The position numbers and the translations under genes were made by a program. A stretch of 46,866 nucleotides of DNA from Clostridia bacterium (GTDB lineage: Bacteria > Bacillota > Clostridia > Christensenellales > Aristaeellaceae), in the NCBI GenBank assembly GCA_017532155.1, contig JAFXJP010000010.1, positions 1 to 46,866 on the forward strand, written 5' to 3'. The stretch's first letter is position 1. Each line of letters opens with the position of its first letter. Of this stretch, positions 1 to 8,221 are shown piece by piece. The notes under the pieces were generated by a model. The model worked only from the letters and a program-made list of their open reading frames with translations. It ran no database searches and was not told the origin of the DNA.

Positions 1-114
1 CAGCATGGCTTTGTGTGCCATTCTGTCCCGTTTGCTATGCTGGGGATGAGGTTGTGGGCGCAGTCAGGGAAGACATTCTCCAAAGGGCCGCCGCGCAGCA
101 GATTCAGCGAGAAG

Positions 115-366
115 TTATTTTCTGAATGCTCCCATAATGCTGTCGCGCAGTTTTTTCAGGCTATCCTTTGTCACCTGAAATTCCAACTGAAAAGGCGTAG
201 GAGAAATCTTGTTTTCCAATTCATGCACGCGTTCAGTCAGTTCTTCAATCTGTGCCTGCTGCTGGAGGAGTATGCGGTCATAGTGCGTTTGCAATTCATA
301 CAGCGAGTTATCTAAACAATCTGCGAATTCATCGATGTGCTGATTGTGGTAGGGATTTGCACCCAT
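115..366 (-). CDS. Small hypothetical coiled-coil protein
   Basis: Codes for 83 residues that I do not recognise. The middle (about residues 30-55) is rich in Gln, Glu and Leu with heptad-like spacing, as in a short coiled coil, and the C-terminus is basic. No clear ribosome site precedes the ATG, and an in-frame TAG lies five codons upstream, so this may be the surviving 3' part of a longer gene. It sits in an AT-rich, accessory-looking patch, transcribed away from the DUF3800 gene. The downstream strand (positions 1-114, minus) is open in another frame, but no start could be assigned. Confidence 0.4.
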   Translation of the reverse strand: MGANPYHNQHIDEFADCLDNSLYELQTHYDRILLQQQAQIEELTERVHELENKISPTPFQLEFQVTKDSLKKLRDSIMGAFRK

Positions 367-544
367 GCTGGCGCGCAGTTTCTATGTAGCACGCAAATTG
401 GATAGAGGGGTTATGATCATTTTCTGTTCATCCTTGAGCGACATACGCTCATGCTTTATACTATATTTTACCTCCAATTCTTGATTTTTTCAAATTTCAA
501 TATCAATAAACAGCGATGTTGATGCTGGCAAATGACAAGAAGTC

Positions 545-580
545 AATTTTGATAACTAAACGCAACTCATCTCAAAACTT
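545..580 (+). repeat. Left copy of imperfect direct repeat flanking the DUF3800 module
   Basis: Matches 2222-2256 at 31 of 36 aligned positions, including an identical 13-base core AACGCAACTCATC. The two copies bracket the DUF3800 gene, its partner and the short RNA region, about 1.7 kb apart. Seen directly; a role as recombination scar or attachment site is inference. The rest of 367-723 holds no gene that I can support. Confidence 0.6.
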
Positions 581-723
581 CATCCAGGACGATCAGGTGT
601 TGAGGAAAGCATGGAAGTCAGGGGGACTACAAAACCTGTGATAGGTGGAAACTTGTATTTTCGCATATGATACACTATAATATAGATGATAAAGTTAGTT
701 ACGGATTGAAGGAGGATGGCCTC

Positions 724-1461
724 ATGCCTGAAATTTATAATGTGTATTGTGATGAAAGTTGCCATCTTGAGCATGATGGTATAAATGTCATGGGATTAGG
801 CGGGGTATGGTGTGTAAAGAACAAGATTTCAGAAATTAACAGGCGCATACATGACATCAAAATTCGCAACGGCATCGATCCAAAAGCTGAAGTGAAGTGG
901 ACTAAGGTGGGGCCTGCAAAAAAACAGCTTTATATTGACTTGATTAATTATTTCTTTGATGATGATGATATACATTTTCGTGCACTAATTGTTCCTGATA
1001 AAAATTTGTTGGAACATGAACGATACCATCAGACGCATAACGACTGGTATTATAAAATGTACTTTGAAATGCTTCGATTTATTTATTCCCCAAAGAATCA
1101 TTACAATGTTTACATTGATATAAAGGATAGTCATAGTAATTCTCGCTCGAAAAAATTGCATGATGTATGCTGCAACGATATGTACGATTTTTCTCATCAG
1201 ATTATACGAAAAATACAACCTATTCGTTCTGAAGAAGTTCAAATCATGCAAATTGTTGATATTTTGTTAGGTGCCGTAGTATATGCAAATCGAAAATTTG
1301 AGGAAGGGTTTAAACAAAGCGAAACCAAATTAGAGTTGATTGATCTCATTAGAAAGCGCAGCAAGTATGCACTGAACAAAACTACTCTTTTACGTGAAGA
1401 TAAATTTAACTTGTTTATTTGGAGGGCTACTCAATGGAATGCAAATGGCTTCCAGAACTAA
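724..1461 (+). CDS. DUF3800 domain protein
   Basis: A 245-residue protein of the DUF3800 family, a nuclease-like family often found in mobile and defence regions; its exact reaction is not known to me. Visible hallmarks are the acidic N-terminal strand with Asp-Glu-Ser (about residues 8-10), a central Asp-rich strand (DIKDSHSNS), and the C-terminal QIMQIVDILLGAV segment resembling the family's Gln...Asp...Gly signature. The start is set by GAAGGAGG about 10 bases before the ATG; an earlier in-frame ATG at 667 lacks a ribosome site. The gene is AT-rich compared with the metabolic genes to the right. Its last 28 bases overlap the next gene, so the pair is probably translationally coupled. Confidence 0.8.
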   Translation: MPEIYNVYCDESCHLEHDGINVMGLGGVWCVKNKISEINRRIHDIKIRNGIDPKAEVKWTKVGPAKKQLYIDLINYFFDDDDIHFRALIVPDKNLLEHERYHQTHNDWYYKMYFEMLRFIYSPKNHYNVYIDIKDSHSNSRSKKLHDVCCNDMYDFSHQIIRKIQPIRSEEVQIMQIVDILLGAVVYANRKFEEGFKQSETKLELIDLIRKRSKYALNKTTLLREDKFNLFIWRATQWNANGFQN

Positions 1462-1946
1462 TACCCTGTACTAATTGGGCCGAGTTTAGTACGTATGAAC
1501 AATTAATCTATTCAATTTTCAAAAGAGATTTTATTGATAGTTGTCCGTCTTTTGAGTCTAAGCCCGTCAATATTCGCCGCGAACCTAAGGTGGACAATAG
1601 AGAACAAGCTTTTTTTCACGTAACAAGTCGTGAGTACAAAGCCGGCGAAGAACGTATGCCTGACAATAAGAGATGTGAGAGAATAAAATGGATACGCGCA
1701 TTTATTGAGCATTACGATTGCGATCCTTGTCTGTGTGAATCATGCGAAGGGATCAAAGTGTGGGAGGAGCCAAAGGGGAATAATCATCGTATCCTCTTAT
1801 ATTTCGAAGAGGAAGACTATGTAGTTGTACTTGAACGTAGAGACAGATATGTTTTATTAATTACTGCCTATTATGTAGACTATTCTCATACTAAGAAAAA
1901 TTTGCTAAAACGCTATAATCAGTATAACAAAACGCGCCGTACATAA
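1434..1946 (+). CDS. Hypothetical protein paired with DUF3800
   Basis: Codes for 170 residues that I cannot name. The start is ATG 1434, seven bases after GGAGGG; the ATG at 1419 has no ribosome site. The gene begins inside the DUF3800 gene, which implies a functional pair. In the C-terminal half an ...RCERIKWI... helix is followed by a Cys-X-Cys-X2-Cys stretch, alternating hydrophobic strands, a LLITAYYV strand and a Lys/Arg/Tyr-rich tail. That order (ER helix, beta strands, ITAY strand) resembles small barnase/RelE-like RNase folds of phage origin, but this is a pattern impression. A hairpin covers the stop codon. Confidence 0.65.
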   Translation: MECKWLPELIPCTNWAEFSTYEQLIYSIFKRDFIDSCPSFESKPVNIRREPKVDNREQAFFHVTSREYKAGEERMPDNKRCERIKWIRAFIEHYDCDPCLCESCEGIKVWEEPKGNNHRILLYFEEEDYVVVLERRDRYVLLITAYYVDYSHTKKNLLKRYNQYNKTRRT

Positions 1947-1989
1947 GTACGACGCGTTCAGGAACTCTTTCTACACTAGTAGATGAGCT
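1926..1989 (-). ncRNA. Candidate short RNA antisense to the 3' end of the preceding gene
   Basis: A near-consensus leftward promoter (TTGACA at 2018-2023, 16-base spacer, TATACT at 1996-2001) is followed after about 30 bases by a 12-bp stem (1931-1942 with 1947-1958, loop 1943-1946). On the minus strand the stem pairs fully with one G-U wobble and is followed by TTTTGTT, so it terminates leftward transcripts best. The product would be roughly 60 nt and antisense to the last codons of the gene ending at 1946. No ORF is visible. Existence of the RNA is inference. Confidence 0.45.
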
Positions 1990-2054
1990 ACTTCTAGTAT
2001 ATGCAGAATTCGGATCCTGTCAATACTTTTTTTAAAAAAAGTTACTTTCACCTC

Positions 2055-2083
2055 TTGACAAATACCGCATCATAGTGTATTAT
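2055..2083 (+). promoter_or_regulatory. Strong rightward promoter
   Basis: Consensus TTGACA (2055-2060), 17-base spacer, TATTAT (2078-2083). It is back-to-back with the leftward promoter at 1996-2023. Confidence 0.6.
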
Positions 2084-2089
2084 ATGCCA

Positions 2090-2168
2090 TTTTGCTCAAA
2101 GAAATTCAAGCAACAATAGGTAATAGGACTTTTTCTTAAAAAAACCACATTTGATTTGTGGTTTTTTA
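2090..2168 (+). ncRNA. Candidate short RNA ending in an intrinsic terminator
   Basis: Transcription from the promoter at 2055-2083 would meet an 8-bp hairpin (AAACCACA 2142-2149 with TGTGGTTT 2157-2164) and T-run (to 2167) after about 80 nt. Only an 11-codon ORF (2085-2120) lies within, and it starts upstream of the expected start site. It could be a regulatory RNA or an attenuated remnant of a lost gene. Confidence 0.4.
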
Positions 2169-2221
2169 TTTCACAATTTCCAGATATTTATATATTGTTG
2201 GCCTGCTCAATCCGCATATTT

Positions 2222-2256
2222 AATTTTGACAACTTAACGCAACTCATCCCCAACTT
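2222..2256 (+). repeat. Right copy of imperfect direct repeat, within AACTNAAC-rich sequence
   Basis: Partner of 545-580. It lies in a stretch (about 2229-2281) where AACTTAAC, AACTCATC, AACTTAAC and AACTCAAC recur at short spacing, like binding-site iterons. Function unknown. Confidence 0.55.
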
Positions 2257-2349
2257 AACCAAACTGATAACAACTCAACAGAAATTGCAATGAACTGTAT
2301 GTCAAGTTATTCAAAGTGAAGCTTTTCTCTTACATAATTTCTTATTCTA

Positions 2350-2378
2350 TTGATTATGCATTGGGATTATGGTACACT
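2350..2378 (+). promoter_or_regulatory. Putative rightward promoter
   Basis: TTGATT (2350-2355), 17-base spacer, TACACT (2373-2378). The only things between it and the terminator at 2666-2701 are a doubtful small ORF and a possible gene remnant. Confidence 0.35.
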
Positions 2379-2534
2379 GCCAATGTATTCTGAATAACCA
2401 GCGAAAAGATGTGGAATAGCCACCTTTTACAGGGTTTTGTTTACAGAATTGCGAGTGTTTTCTGAAAAAAACCGGAGAAAAGAAGCTGAAATACGTGCAA
2501 AAAAGCCGGTTTTGTTAAGAAAAACGGAGGTAGG

Positions 2535-2633
2535 GTGAAGCTCCCTTTACACGGGGGAGTCTATCAAACGAGAACAGCTACACCTCTCAGATGGTCCGCA
2601 CCATCAAGTACTTCGCTGAGCTGGGCTAATTAA
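2535..2633 (+). other. Doubtful 32-codon ORF or gene remnant
   Basis: A GTG at 2535 follows CGGAGG at good spacing and opens 32 codons to TAA 2631-2633. The +1-shifted frame over 2576-2629 reads SYTSQMVRTIKYFAELG-stop, which looks like the natural C-terminus of a larger protein that I cannot name. The stretch may therefore be a decayed gene end. The rest of 2169-2534 shows no gene, only inverted repeats such as AAAACCGG (2468-2475) with CCGGTTTT (2506-2513). Confidence 0.25.
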
Positions 2634-2665
2634 CCGCTGGCAGGTATAAAATGTGAATAACATTT

Positions 2666-2701
2666 ACGCCCTCTTTCCATCTGGAAAGAGGGCGTTTTTT
2701 T
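2666..2701 (+). terminator. Strong intrinsic terminator, possibly bidirectional
   Basis: A perfect 13-bp stem (2666-2678 with 2683-2695), loop ATCT, then T-run 2696-2701. The U-tract faces rightward; from the left-running mal operon the stem is equally good but the tail is weaker. It separates the accessory patch from the metabolic cluster. Confidence 0.8.
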
Positions 2702-2712
2702 GCGCTATCTGT

Positions 2713-3972
2713 TTATTTTCCCAGCGCCTTTTTCGCCTGGCGGATGGCCAGGATGCGCTCCATTTCGTTGTAGACGATCATGTAGCCTTCGTCCACGCCC
2801 ATGCCGGGCTTGGCGAGAATCTGCACGGGCTTGGTGGCCATGGCGCACTGCACGCATACCTGCGCGCTGCGATCGGTCTCATTGCAGGTGCCGCCCTGAT
2901 AGGCGCCGATGCCCTTCTCCTTGCAGTAGAGCACGGCCTCGATGGTGTTGTTCACGCCGCCCAGGTCCGGGGTCTTGATCTGTACCATATGGCCGGCCTT
3001 GTGGTCGGCAAAGAGCTTGATGTCCTCGAGCGTGTTGCACCATTCGTCGGCAACCAGCTCCACGTCGCAGCCGCGGTCGTCCAGTTCCTTCGTCAGGCCG
3101 GCCAGCGCCTCAATCTGCGCTTCGCGGGTGCTGTCGCAGTCCATGGGGCCTTCGATGCGCAGCAGGAAGGGCTTGGCGATGCGGCCGAGCTCCTCGATAT
3201 AATCCGCCATCGCCTTGTAATTGTACGCGCCGAAGATCTGGCCGATGGTGCCGTAGCAGTCAATGTGCATGACGGGCTGGTAGCTGTCATCCGTGCGGAA
3301 GGCGAGGATGCGGTCGCGCAGCCAGGCGACGTAGTCCTTCAGCTTTTCGCCGTTCAGGCCAAGCTTCGTTTCCACATGGTTGATCAGCGCGTGCGGCAGC
3401 ACCTGCGCGCCCTTGATGATCATCTTGTCGGCGTTGTCATATCTGGCGTCGCCCGACTGGGTGAAAATCGGGATGGGCGTGTCGGACACTTCGCAGCCGT
3501 ATTCGTCAGCCACAACCTCGCACATCAGGCGGCCCGAAGCCTTGGCTACCGCATCCAGCAGCGCCTGGGATACGCCGTAGCGGATGGCGGTGTGCAGCCG
3601 CTTGCCGTCAATTTCAATCGCTTCCATATCGGCGGCGAGCTTACGGAAATTCTCCGCCTCCTTGCCGACGAGCTGGGGCTTGATATGCTTTTCAATCAGC
3701 GGGATGAACTCCTCCGCCAGGAACAGCGGATCACGGCCGCCCGCGCCGGAATACTGCACGGCAGCGCAGTCGCCGTGGGCGATCTGCCCGTCCTCCAGCA
3801 AAAGCATCACAGAGATGGCCTCGCCCGCCTGACGGATGGCGCGGAAGCCGGGGGTGGCGGGCTCGCCTACATAGAAGGTGCCGTCGTGGCCGGCGCCCTG
3901 CTTGATGGCGCGCTGATCGTCAAAGTAAAAGCCCGTGCGGCCCTTGGAGCAAATCACATCAATAATCTTCAT
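2713..3972 (-). CDS. mal: Methylaspartate ammonia-lyase
   Basis: Removes ammonia from (2S,3S)-3-methylaspartate to give mesaconate, the second step of glutamate fermentation by the methylaspartate route. It is a 419-residue enolase-superfamily protein, matching the usual length of about 413. The N-terminal capping domain (about 1-160) is followed by the barrel with the His of ALINHVETK, acidic metal ligands (MHIDCYG, LRIEGPMD, ELVADEW) and the catalytic Lys in MVQIKTPDLGG. It is the last gene of the leftward operon, 21 bases after glmE, and a terminator follows at 2666-2701. Identity is clear from family knowledge and from glutamate mutase genes next door. Confidence 0.97.
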   Translation of the reverse strand: MKIIDVICSKGRTGFYFDDQRAIKQGAGHDGTFYVGEPATPGFRAIRQAGEAISVMLLLEDGQIAHGDCAAVQYSGAGGRDPLFLAEEFIPLIEKHIKPQLVGKEAENFRKLAADMEAIEIDGKRLHTAIRYGVSQALLDAVAKASGRLMCEVVADEYGCEVSDTPIPIFTQSGDARYDNADKMIIKGAQVLPHALINHVETKLGLNGEKLKDYVAWLRDRILAFRTDDSYQPVMHIDCYGTIGQIFGAYNYKAMADYIEELGRIAKPFLLRIEGPMDCDSTREAQIEALAGLTKELDDRGCDVELVADEWCNTLEDIKLFADHKAGHMVQIKTPDLGGVNNTIEAVLYCKEKGIGAYQGGTCNETDRSAQVCVQCAMATKPVQILAKPGMGVDEGYMIVYNEMERILAIRQAKKALGK

Positions 3973-3993
3973 GACTTTATCCTCCGAATCTAT

Positions 3994-5442
3994 TTAGCGC
4001 GGTCTGCCGACCAGGTAGCCCTTGCCGATGGCATATACGTCGTCGATGACCATCTGGAAGGAGGCCTTGCGCTTTTCATGCGCGGCGCGCTCTTCGATCT
4101 TGCCAATGTGGAAGTCCTTCAGCTCCTGGCTGAAGGGCAGGTTGCCAAAGTTCAGGATACGCACAGCGCCGTTATTGTCGCGGGCGGGGAGCATGAGGCC
4201 CGCATTGAAGCGGCAGGGCGCAAAGGGCACATCCAGCGCGCCGGATTCCACGCCGCGGCAAACGCCCACGGCGATGTCGCCGTTACCCAGCTCAAAGCAC
4301 TTATCGATGATGGCGCGGGTCTCCAGGCGGATGATCTCCTTTTCGTCCTCGAGATCTTTTCCGACGTAGGTCTGGTCGCGCAGCATGTTGACCACCTGCT
4401 TTGTGCAGCGCAGACCCTCGGCGTTGGCTTCCATGGTGGGAATGCCTACCGCCTCGTGCGGGGTTTTGACGATCACCTTGGTGGCCTTCGAGAGCGCGGC
4501 GATCATCGAGCCCATCGAAATTACGCCAAAGGCCTTGGCCTCGTCCGCCGGGAAGCCGCCCATCCACTGATGCAGAACGGTGGTGACGATCACATCATTG
4601 TAGCCGTACTTATGCAGATATTCGTCGGTCAGTTCTTCCAGCGTCTGGATGGCGGCGATATCCTGCACAAGGTTGCCGCACTGGCCGTAGCCGACGGTGA
4701 TGTTCTTGACGCCCTGCTCGGCGGCCAGCAGCGCTTCGATGACGGCGGCAGCGTGCGAAATGCAGGGCGGCACCAGCGTGCCGGTGAGCGGGCCGTAAGG
4801 CTCGCGGTTGATGGACACGCCCATTTCCTCGTAAAGGCCGGTCAAACGGTCGACGTACTGCCAGTCGCGGATGGTGCGTTCCATGGGAATATTTTTGCAG
4901 TAGGGCAGGTTGTAGGAAATGCCGCCGCCCTCGTAGCTGGTAAAGCCGCCGGCATAGGCAATCTCAGCCAGCAATCTGGCGTCGGGCGTGCCGTGGCGCA
5001 CCTGCACGGGCACATGCACGCTTTCAATCACCTGACGGCACTTCATTACGCCGTGGTTGACGGCGGGAAAGCCGTTGAGCATGGCGCGGTCAAGCTTCAG
5101 CGATTCGTTGATGCCGCCCTCCGCTTCCTTGTAGCGGTTCTGGCGGGTGTAGCTGTCGATGGTGGTGGGCAAAAGGTCGGCCTCGCCCTGATCCTGCAGA
5201 TGCTGCAAAAGTTCAATATGCTTTTCCACCACCGGCACGCCTGCGCGAGGCTGCACCAGCGTCGTCTTTTCCTTTTTGGCCTTGATCAGCTTCAGGGAAA
5301 AGATGCGGCTTTCGTCCATGGCCTTGTGATAGGCGACCGCTTCGTCGAGGTTCACATCCTTGCCCGTGGGCCACTGGGTGAGCACTTCGTTTCTCAACGC
5401 CAGAAACTCGGAATCAGGAATTCTTTTGTTCTGAATGTCCAT
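3994..5442 (-). CDS. glmE: Glutamate mutase (methylaspartate mutase) epsilon subunit
   Basis: Catalytic subunit of the coenzyme B12-dependent glutamate mutase, which isomerises L-glutamate to 3-methylaspartate with GlmS. The chosen ATG at 5442 gives 482 residues, essentially the known length of the clostridial epsilon chain. It is preceded by GGAG at about 10 bases, whereas the in-frame TTG at 5451 almost touches that site. Family signatures include the TIM-barrel segments [15 protein letters not shown] and [16 protein letters not shown] and the adenosyl-binding region around [14 protein letters not shown]. Its 5' end overlaps the 3' end of glmL by 29 bases, so synthesis is probably coupled. 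Confidence 0.97.
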   Translation of the reverse strand: MDIQNKRIPDSEFLALRNEVLTQWPTGKDVNLDEAVAYHKAMDESRIFSLKLIKAKKEKTTLVQPRAGVPVVEKHIELLQHLQDQGEADLLPTTIDSYTRQNRYKEAEGGINESLKLDRAMLNGFPAVNHGVMKCRQVIESVHVPVQVRHGTPDARLLAEIAYAGGFTSYEGGGISYNLPYCKNIPMERTIRDWQYVDRLTGLYEEMGVSINREPYGPLTGTLVPPCISHAAAVIEALLAAEQGVKNITVGYGQCGNLVQDIAAIQTLEELTDEYLHKYGYNDVIVTTVLHQWMGGFPADEAKAFGVISMGSMIAALSKATKVIVKTPHEAVGIPTMEANAEGLRCTKQVVNMLRDQTYVGKDLEDEKEIIRLETRAIIDKCFELGNGDIAVGVCRGVESGALDVPFAPCRFNAGLMLPARDNNGAVRILNFGNLPFSQELKDFHIGKIEERAAHEKRKASFQMVIDDVYAIGKGYLVGRPR

Positions 5443-6817
5443 TGTATTCAAGCTCCTTTTTCATGATGCGCAGAGCGGTTTGCGGGGCGTATTCGCTAAG
5501 CAGCCCCATGGCTGCAATGATATATTTTCTGTCCACGTGGATATCCGCCTTGAGGGGGCGAAGCGACATGGGCGCAAGCGGAGAAGCCAGCGCATGCGCG
5601 GCGATTTCGTCCGTGCGGCGCGTGCGGATGAGGCTGCCGCCAGTGACGATGATTTGCCGGACAGAACGCAGATCCTTGCCGGACTGCACATAGGTGAGTC
5701 CCATCAGGGTGTATGTTTCCTCCATGCTGCCGGCGTGGCGGGTGACGGCTGTTTCTATCGCCATGGAAGAAAGCGCAAAGTCCAGCTTTTCAAGATCACT
5801 TCCGGGCGCGGGCAGCGTATCGGGCGCGGCGCAGAGCTGATCGATGAGTTCCTCCACGCGGCTTTTATCAAGCCCGGACAATTGGCAAATGCGGCTCAGC
5901 CCTGCCGCCTCCACAATGCCGCGCACGCTGTAGCGCATGCCGATGTCGCCTTCGACTGTGCGCTTGTCGTAGGGCTCGGGCAGGCCCTTATAGACCGTTG
6001 CTGCGTCGCGGGGCATACCGTCCGCCATGGAATAAATATCCGTGGTGGCGCCGCCCACATCGACCGCGATCAGATCGCCGATGCCGCTTTCGCCTTCGCA
6101 GCCTTCCGCCAGCAATCGCATGGCCTTCATCACCGCCGAGGGCGTGGGCATCAGGATGCCGCTGATGAGCTCAGCCGCCTGCGACAGGCCCTTGGCCTGC
6201 ACGATGCGGTGAAGGAAAATCTCGCGGATTTTCTGTCTGGCGGGCTCGATATTGAGGGTGCCGAACTTGGGCATCACGTTTTCGCAGATGTGCACCTCAT
6301 GGCCGGCAAGAATGCGCTCGCACTCGCGCGCCGCCGTGCGGTTGCCGGCAATGATGACGGGAAAATCAAAGTTCGTCGCTGCCAGCATCCTGGCGTTATG
6401 CAAAATACATTCGGTGTTGCCGCCGTCAGTGCCGCCCACCAGAAGGAAAATGTCGGGGTTGATCTGAAGAATTTCAGCGATGTCATCCTCCGTCAGCTGG
6501 AAGGAAAACACCTTGAGTACCTTTGCGCCTGCGCCCAGGCTGGCCTGATAAGCGGCCTCGGCAGTCAGCTCGGGCACCAAGCCGCTGGTGACCATGCGCA
6601 GACCGCCAGCTGCGGAGGAGCAGGCATAGCGCGCGGCATAATGCAGCGGGCCTGTTTGCGCATGCAGCTTTTTAAGCGCGTTTTCAAGCCCTTCGCCCAC
6701 GTCCGTTTCGATGGTCGTGTAGGAATCCGCTGTGCCAAGCAGCCGTTCGCCTTCGATATCCACCGCCGTGACCTTGGTAAAGGTGCTGCCAAAGTCGATC
6801 AGCAGGACGGGCTTCAT
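5414..6817 (-). CDS. glmL: MutL-type reactivating factor of glutamate mutase
   Basis: Encodes a 467-residue ASKHA-fold ATPase of the MutL/GlmL family, which is thought to reactivate or chaperone the B12-dependent mutase. The phosphate-1 motif is [10 protein letters not shown] near the N-terminus, the phosphate-2 motif is [13 protein letters not shown] (about residues 253-265), and a third glycine-rich strand is [10 protein letters not shown]. It starts four bases inside the end of glmS and overlaps the start of glmE, so the three genes form a tight unit. No truncation is seen. Confidence 0.95.
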   Translation of the reverse strand: MKPVLLIDFGSTFTKVTAVDIEGERLLGTADSYTTIETDVGEGLENALKKLHAQTGPLHYAARYACSSAAGGLRMVTSGLVPELTAEAAYQASLGAGAKVLKVFSFQLTEDDIAEILQINPDIFLLVGGTDGGNTECILHNARMLAATNFDFPVIIAGNRTAARECERILAGHEVHICENVMPKFGTLNIEPARQKIREIFLHRIVQAKGLSQAAELISGILMPTPSAVMKAMRLLAEGCEGESGIGDLIAVDVGGATTDIYSMADGMPRDAATVYKGLPEPYDKRTVEGDIGMRYSVRGIVEAAGLSRICQLSGLDKSRVEELIDQLCAAPDTLPAPGSDLEKLDFALSSMAIETAVTRHAGSMEETYTLMGLTYVQSGKDLRSVRQIIVTGGSLIRTRRTDEIAAHALASPLAPMSLRPLKADIHVDRKYIIAAMGLLSEYAPQTALRIMKKELEYNGHSEQKNS

Positions 6818-7236
6818 GCTTCTTCCTCCATGTGCAAAAGCTCCTTGAGCGCCTGGATGGTGGTTTCCGGCGGCGTGCCCGGCGGGAAGGCACGGTCAAA
6901 GCCCATGGCCTTGAAGCGCTTTTCCACGTCTTCAAACTTCTGCTTGCCGATGACGATGTTGCCGCCCACCACCAGCGGAATGCCCTTGAGGCCGGCCTCG
7001 TCGCATTTTTCACGCATGCCTCGGCAATCCAGTTCGCCCTGGCCATAGAGCGAGGAAACGACAATGGCGTCGGCAGCCGATTCAATCGCGGCGGCGATGT
7101 ACTCTTCCTGAGAAACCATTACGCCCAGGTTTACCACATCAAAGCCCGCCTCGGTGAAGGCAAAATAGAGAATCCTGTTGCCGACAGCGTGTACGTCGGC
7201 GCCGATAACGCCCATGACCAGCTTCTTTTTCTTCAT
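6814..7236 (-). CDS. glmS: Glutamate mutase sigma (cobalamin-binding) subunit
   Basis: A 140-residue Rossmann-like B12-binding protein that docks on GlmE. The base-off signature D-X-H-X2-G is present as [11 protein letters not shown] near the N-terminus, followed by the conserved [10 protein letters not shown] and [10 protein letters not shown] segments. Length matches the family (about 137). The start has AAGGAG about 10 bases upstream. It lies between the P-loop gene and glmL in the leftward operon. Confidence 0.97.
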   Translation of the reverse strand: MKKKKLVMGVIGADVHAVGNRILYFAFTEAGFDVVNLGVMVSQEEYIAAAIESAADAIVVSSLYGQGELDCRGMREKCDEAGLKGIPLVVGGNIVIGKQKFEDVEKRFKAMGFDRAFPPGTPPETTIQALKELLHMEEEA

Positions 7237-7258
7237 GGCTTGCGTCTCCTTTGTGTGA

Positions 7259-8221
7259 TTATTTATAGATAAACGGATTCATCATTTCGGGCGCGCGGGT
7301 GCTTTCCAGCAGCCTGCGCAGGCTTTCCTGCGAGTTTTCCCCCACAAAGCCGATCAACAGATAGCGGTTGCGCTGGTTATCAAAGATGATTTCCGGACAT
7401 AGCCGGAAGCCCTCGATCTTGCCGGTGGAGGTAACGTGCGTGCGCGGGCCGGAGCATTCCTGCCGGATATCGCCCACCAGAATATGCGATTCATCGGCAT
7501 AGGTGACGGGCAGATCGCGCTTAATGTCGATATTGACCTTCTTTTCCAATTCTTCCAGATCGATGTGCGGCGGGTATTCATAAAACGCCATCACAAAGCC
7601 GTGGTTGATGTCATCGTGATGACAAACATCGTAGAGCTTGGGATCCATGTGCATGGCGCACAGATCCTCTGCGGTATGCGCCATCAGGCGGTAGCGGAGC
7701 GATTTGTGCACGGTGTCCACCAGTTCTGAGGGCTCAGGGCCAAACATGGTCGGACGCGTGACAATCACCTGCTCGCCCACGCCGATGAGTAAATCGGCAT
7801 TGCGCGGCAGCAGCGGACGGATCAGATCAAAATGCTCCACAATCACGCGCTTTTGCAGGCGGATGGCGTCCATGATGGCCTCGGCCAGGATATGCGGCTG
7901 GGTAAAGCCTGTTTCAAAGCGCACATCCAGATGATAGGTATGCGGCGTGTAAAAGCCTGATTCCTCGGTGACAGAGAGAATGGGCAGCGGGCGCACATTC
8001 ACGCCGTCATCGTCGTTGGTCAGCTCAAGCCCGGGGAACATGCCGTGAATCAGCGCGCTCTTGCCCGAGCCCGCGTCGCCGATAAAGCCGATCAGCCGGT
8101 CGTAGGGGCTTAAATACATCTGGCCCATCTGCATGCCAAGATCGTACATGCGCGCGCGGCCGCGCGGGGCAAAATACGAGGTCTGAATCAGGTTTTTCTG
8201 CATTCGCTGGGAATACGACAT
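7259..8221 (-). CDS. P-loop protein with AlaRS second-additional-domain-like C-terminus
   Basis: Encodes 320 residues of unproven function. Residues 45-55 carry a clear Walker A loop (GDAGSGKS). The C-terminal third holds [20 protein letters not shown], which resembles the CGGTHV..TG.I..FK core of the alanyl-tRNA synthetase second additional domain (SAD). Here the Cys-to-His spacing is two residues longer (C256, H262). I recall proteins of this type being named only for that domain. The start is ATG 8221 with AAGGAG before it; it overlaps the end of citC by 34 bases and is followed by glmS. The context suggests a helper for glutamate mutase or citramalate lyase, which is inference. Confidence 0.75.
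   Translation of the reverse strand: MSYSQRMQKNLIQTSYFAPRGRARMYDLGMQMGQMYLSPYDRLIGFIGDAGSGKSALIHGMFPGLELTNDDDGVNVRPLPILSVTEESGFYTPHTYHLDVRFETGFTQPHILAEAIMDAIRLQKRVIVEHFDLIRPLLPRNADLLIGVGEQVIVTRPTMFGPEPSELVDTVHKSLRYRLMAHTAEDLCAMHMDPKLYDVCHHDDINHGFVMAFYEYPPHIDLEELEKKVNIDIKRDLPVTYADESHILVGDIRQECSGPRTHVTSTGKIEGFRLCPEIIFDNQRNRYLLIGFVGENSQESLRRLLESTRAPEMMNPFIYK

Noticed and set aside
1-114. Possible coding end on the minus strand (frame reading ENNFSLNLLRGGP)
   Set aside because: The frame looks protein-like but has no visible start after an in-frame TGA and is cut by the window edge; insufficient to call a gene.
2007-2018. Adjacent EcoRI and BamHI sites (GAATTCGGATCC) suggesting vector sequence
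   Set aside because: The bases form the spacer of a good promoter and nothing else around them resembles a cloning vector; likely chance, though a contamination check is cheap.
2653-5466. A 937-codon plus-strand open frame
   Set aside because: It is the mirror of mal and glmE in GC-rich codons; the protein is Ala/His/Val-rich without domains, and the minus-strand genes are unmistakable.
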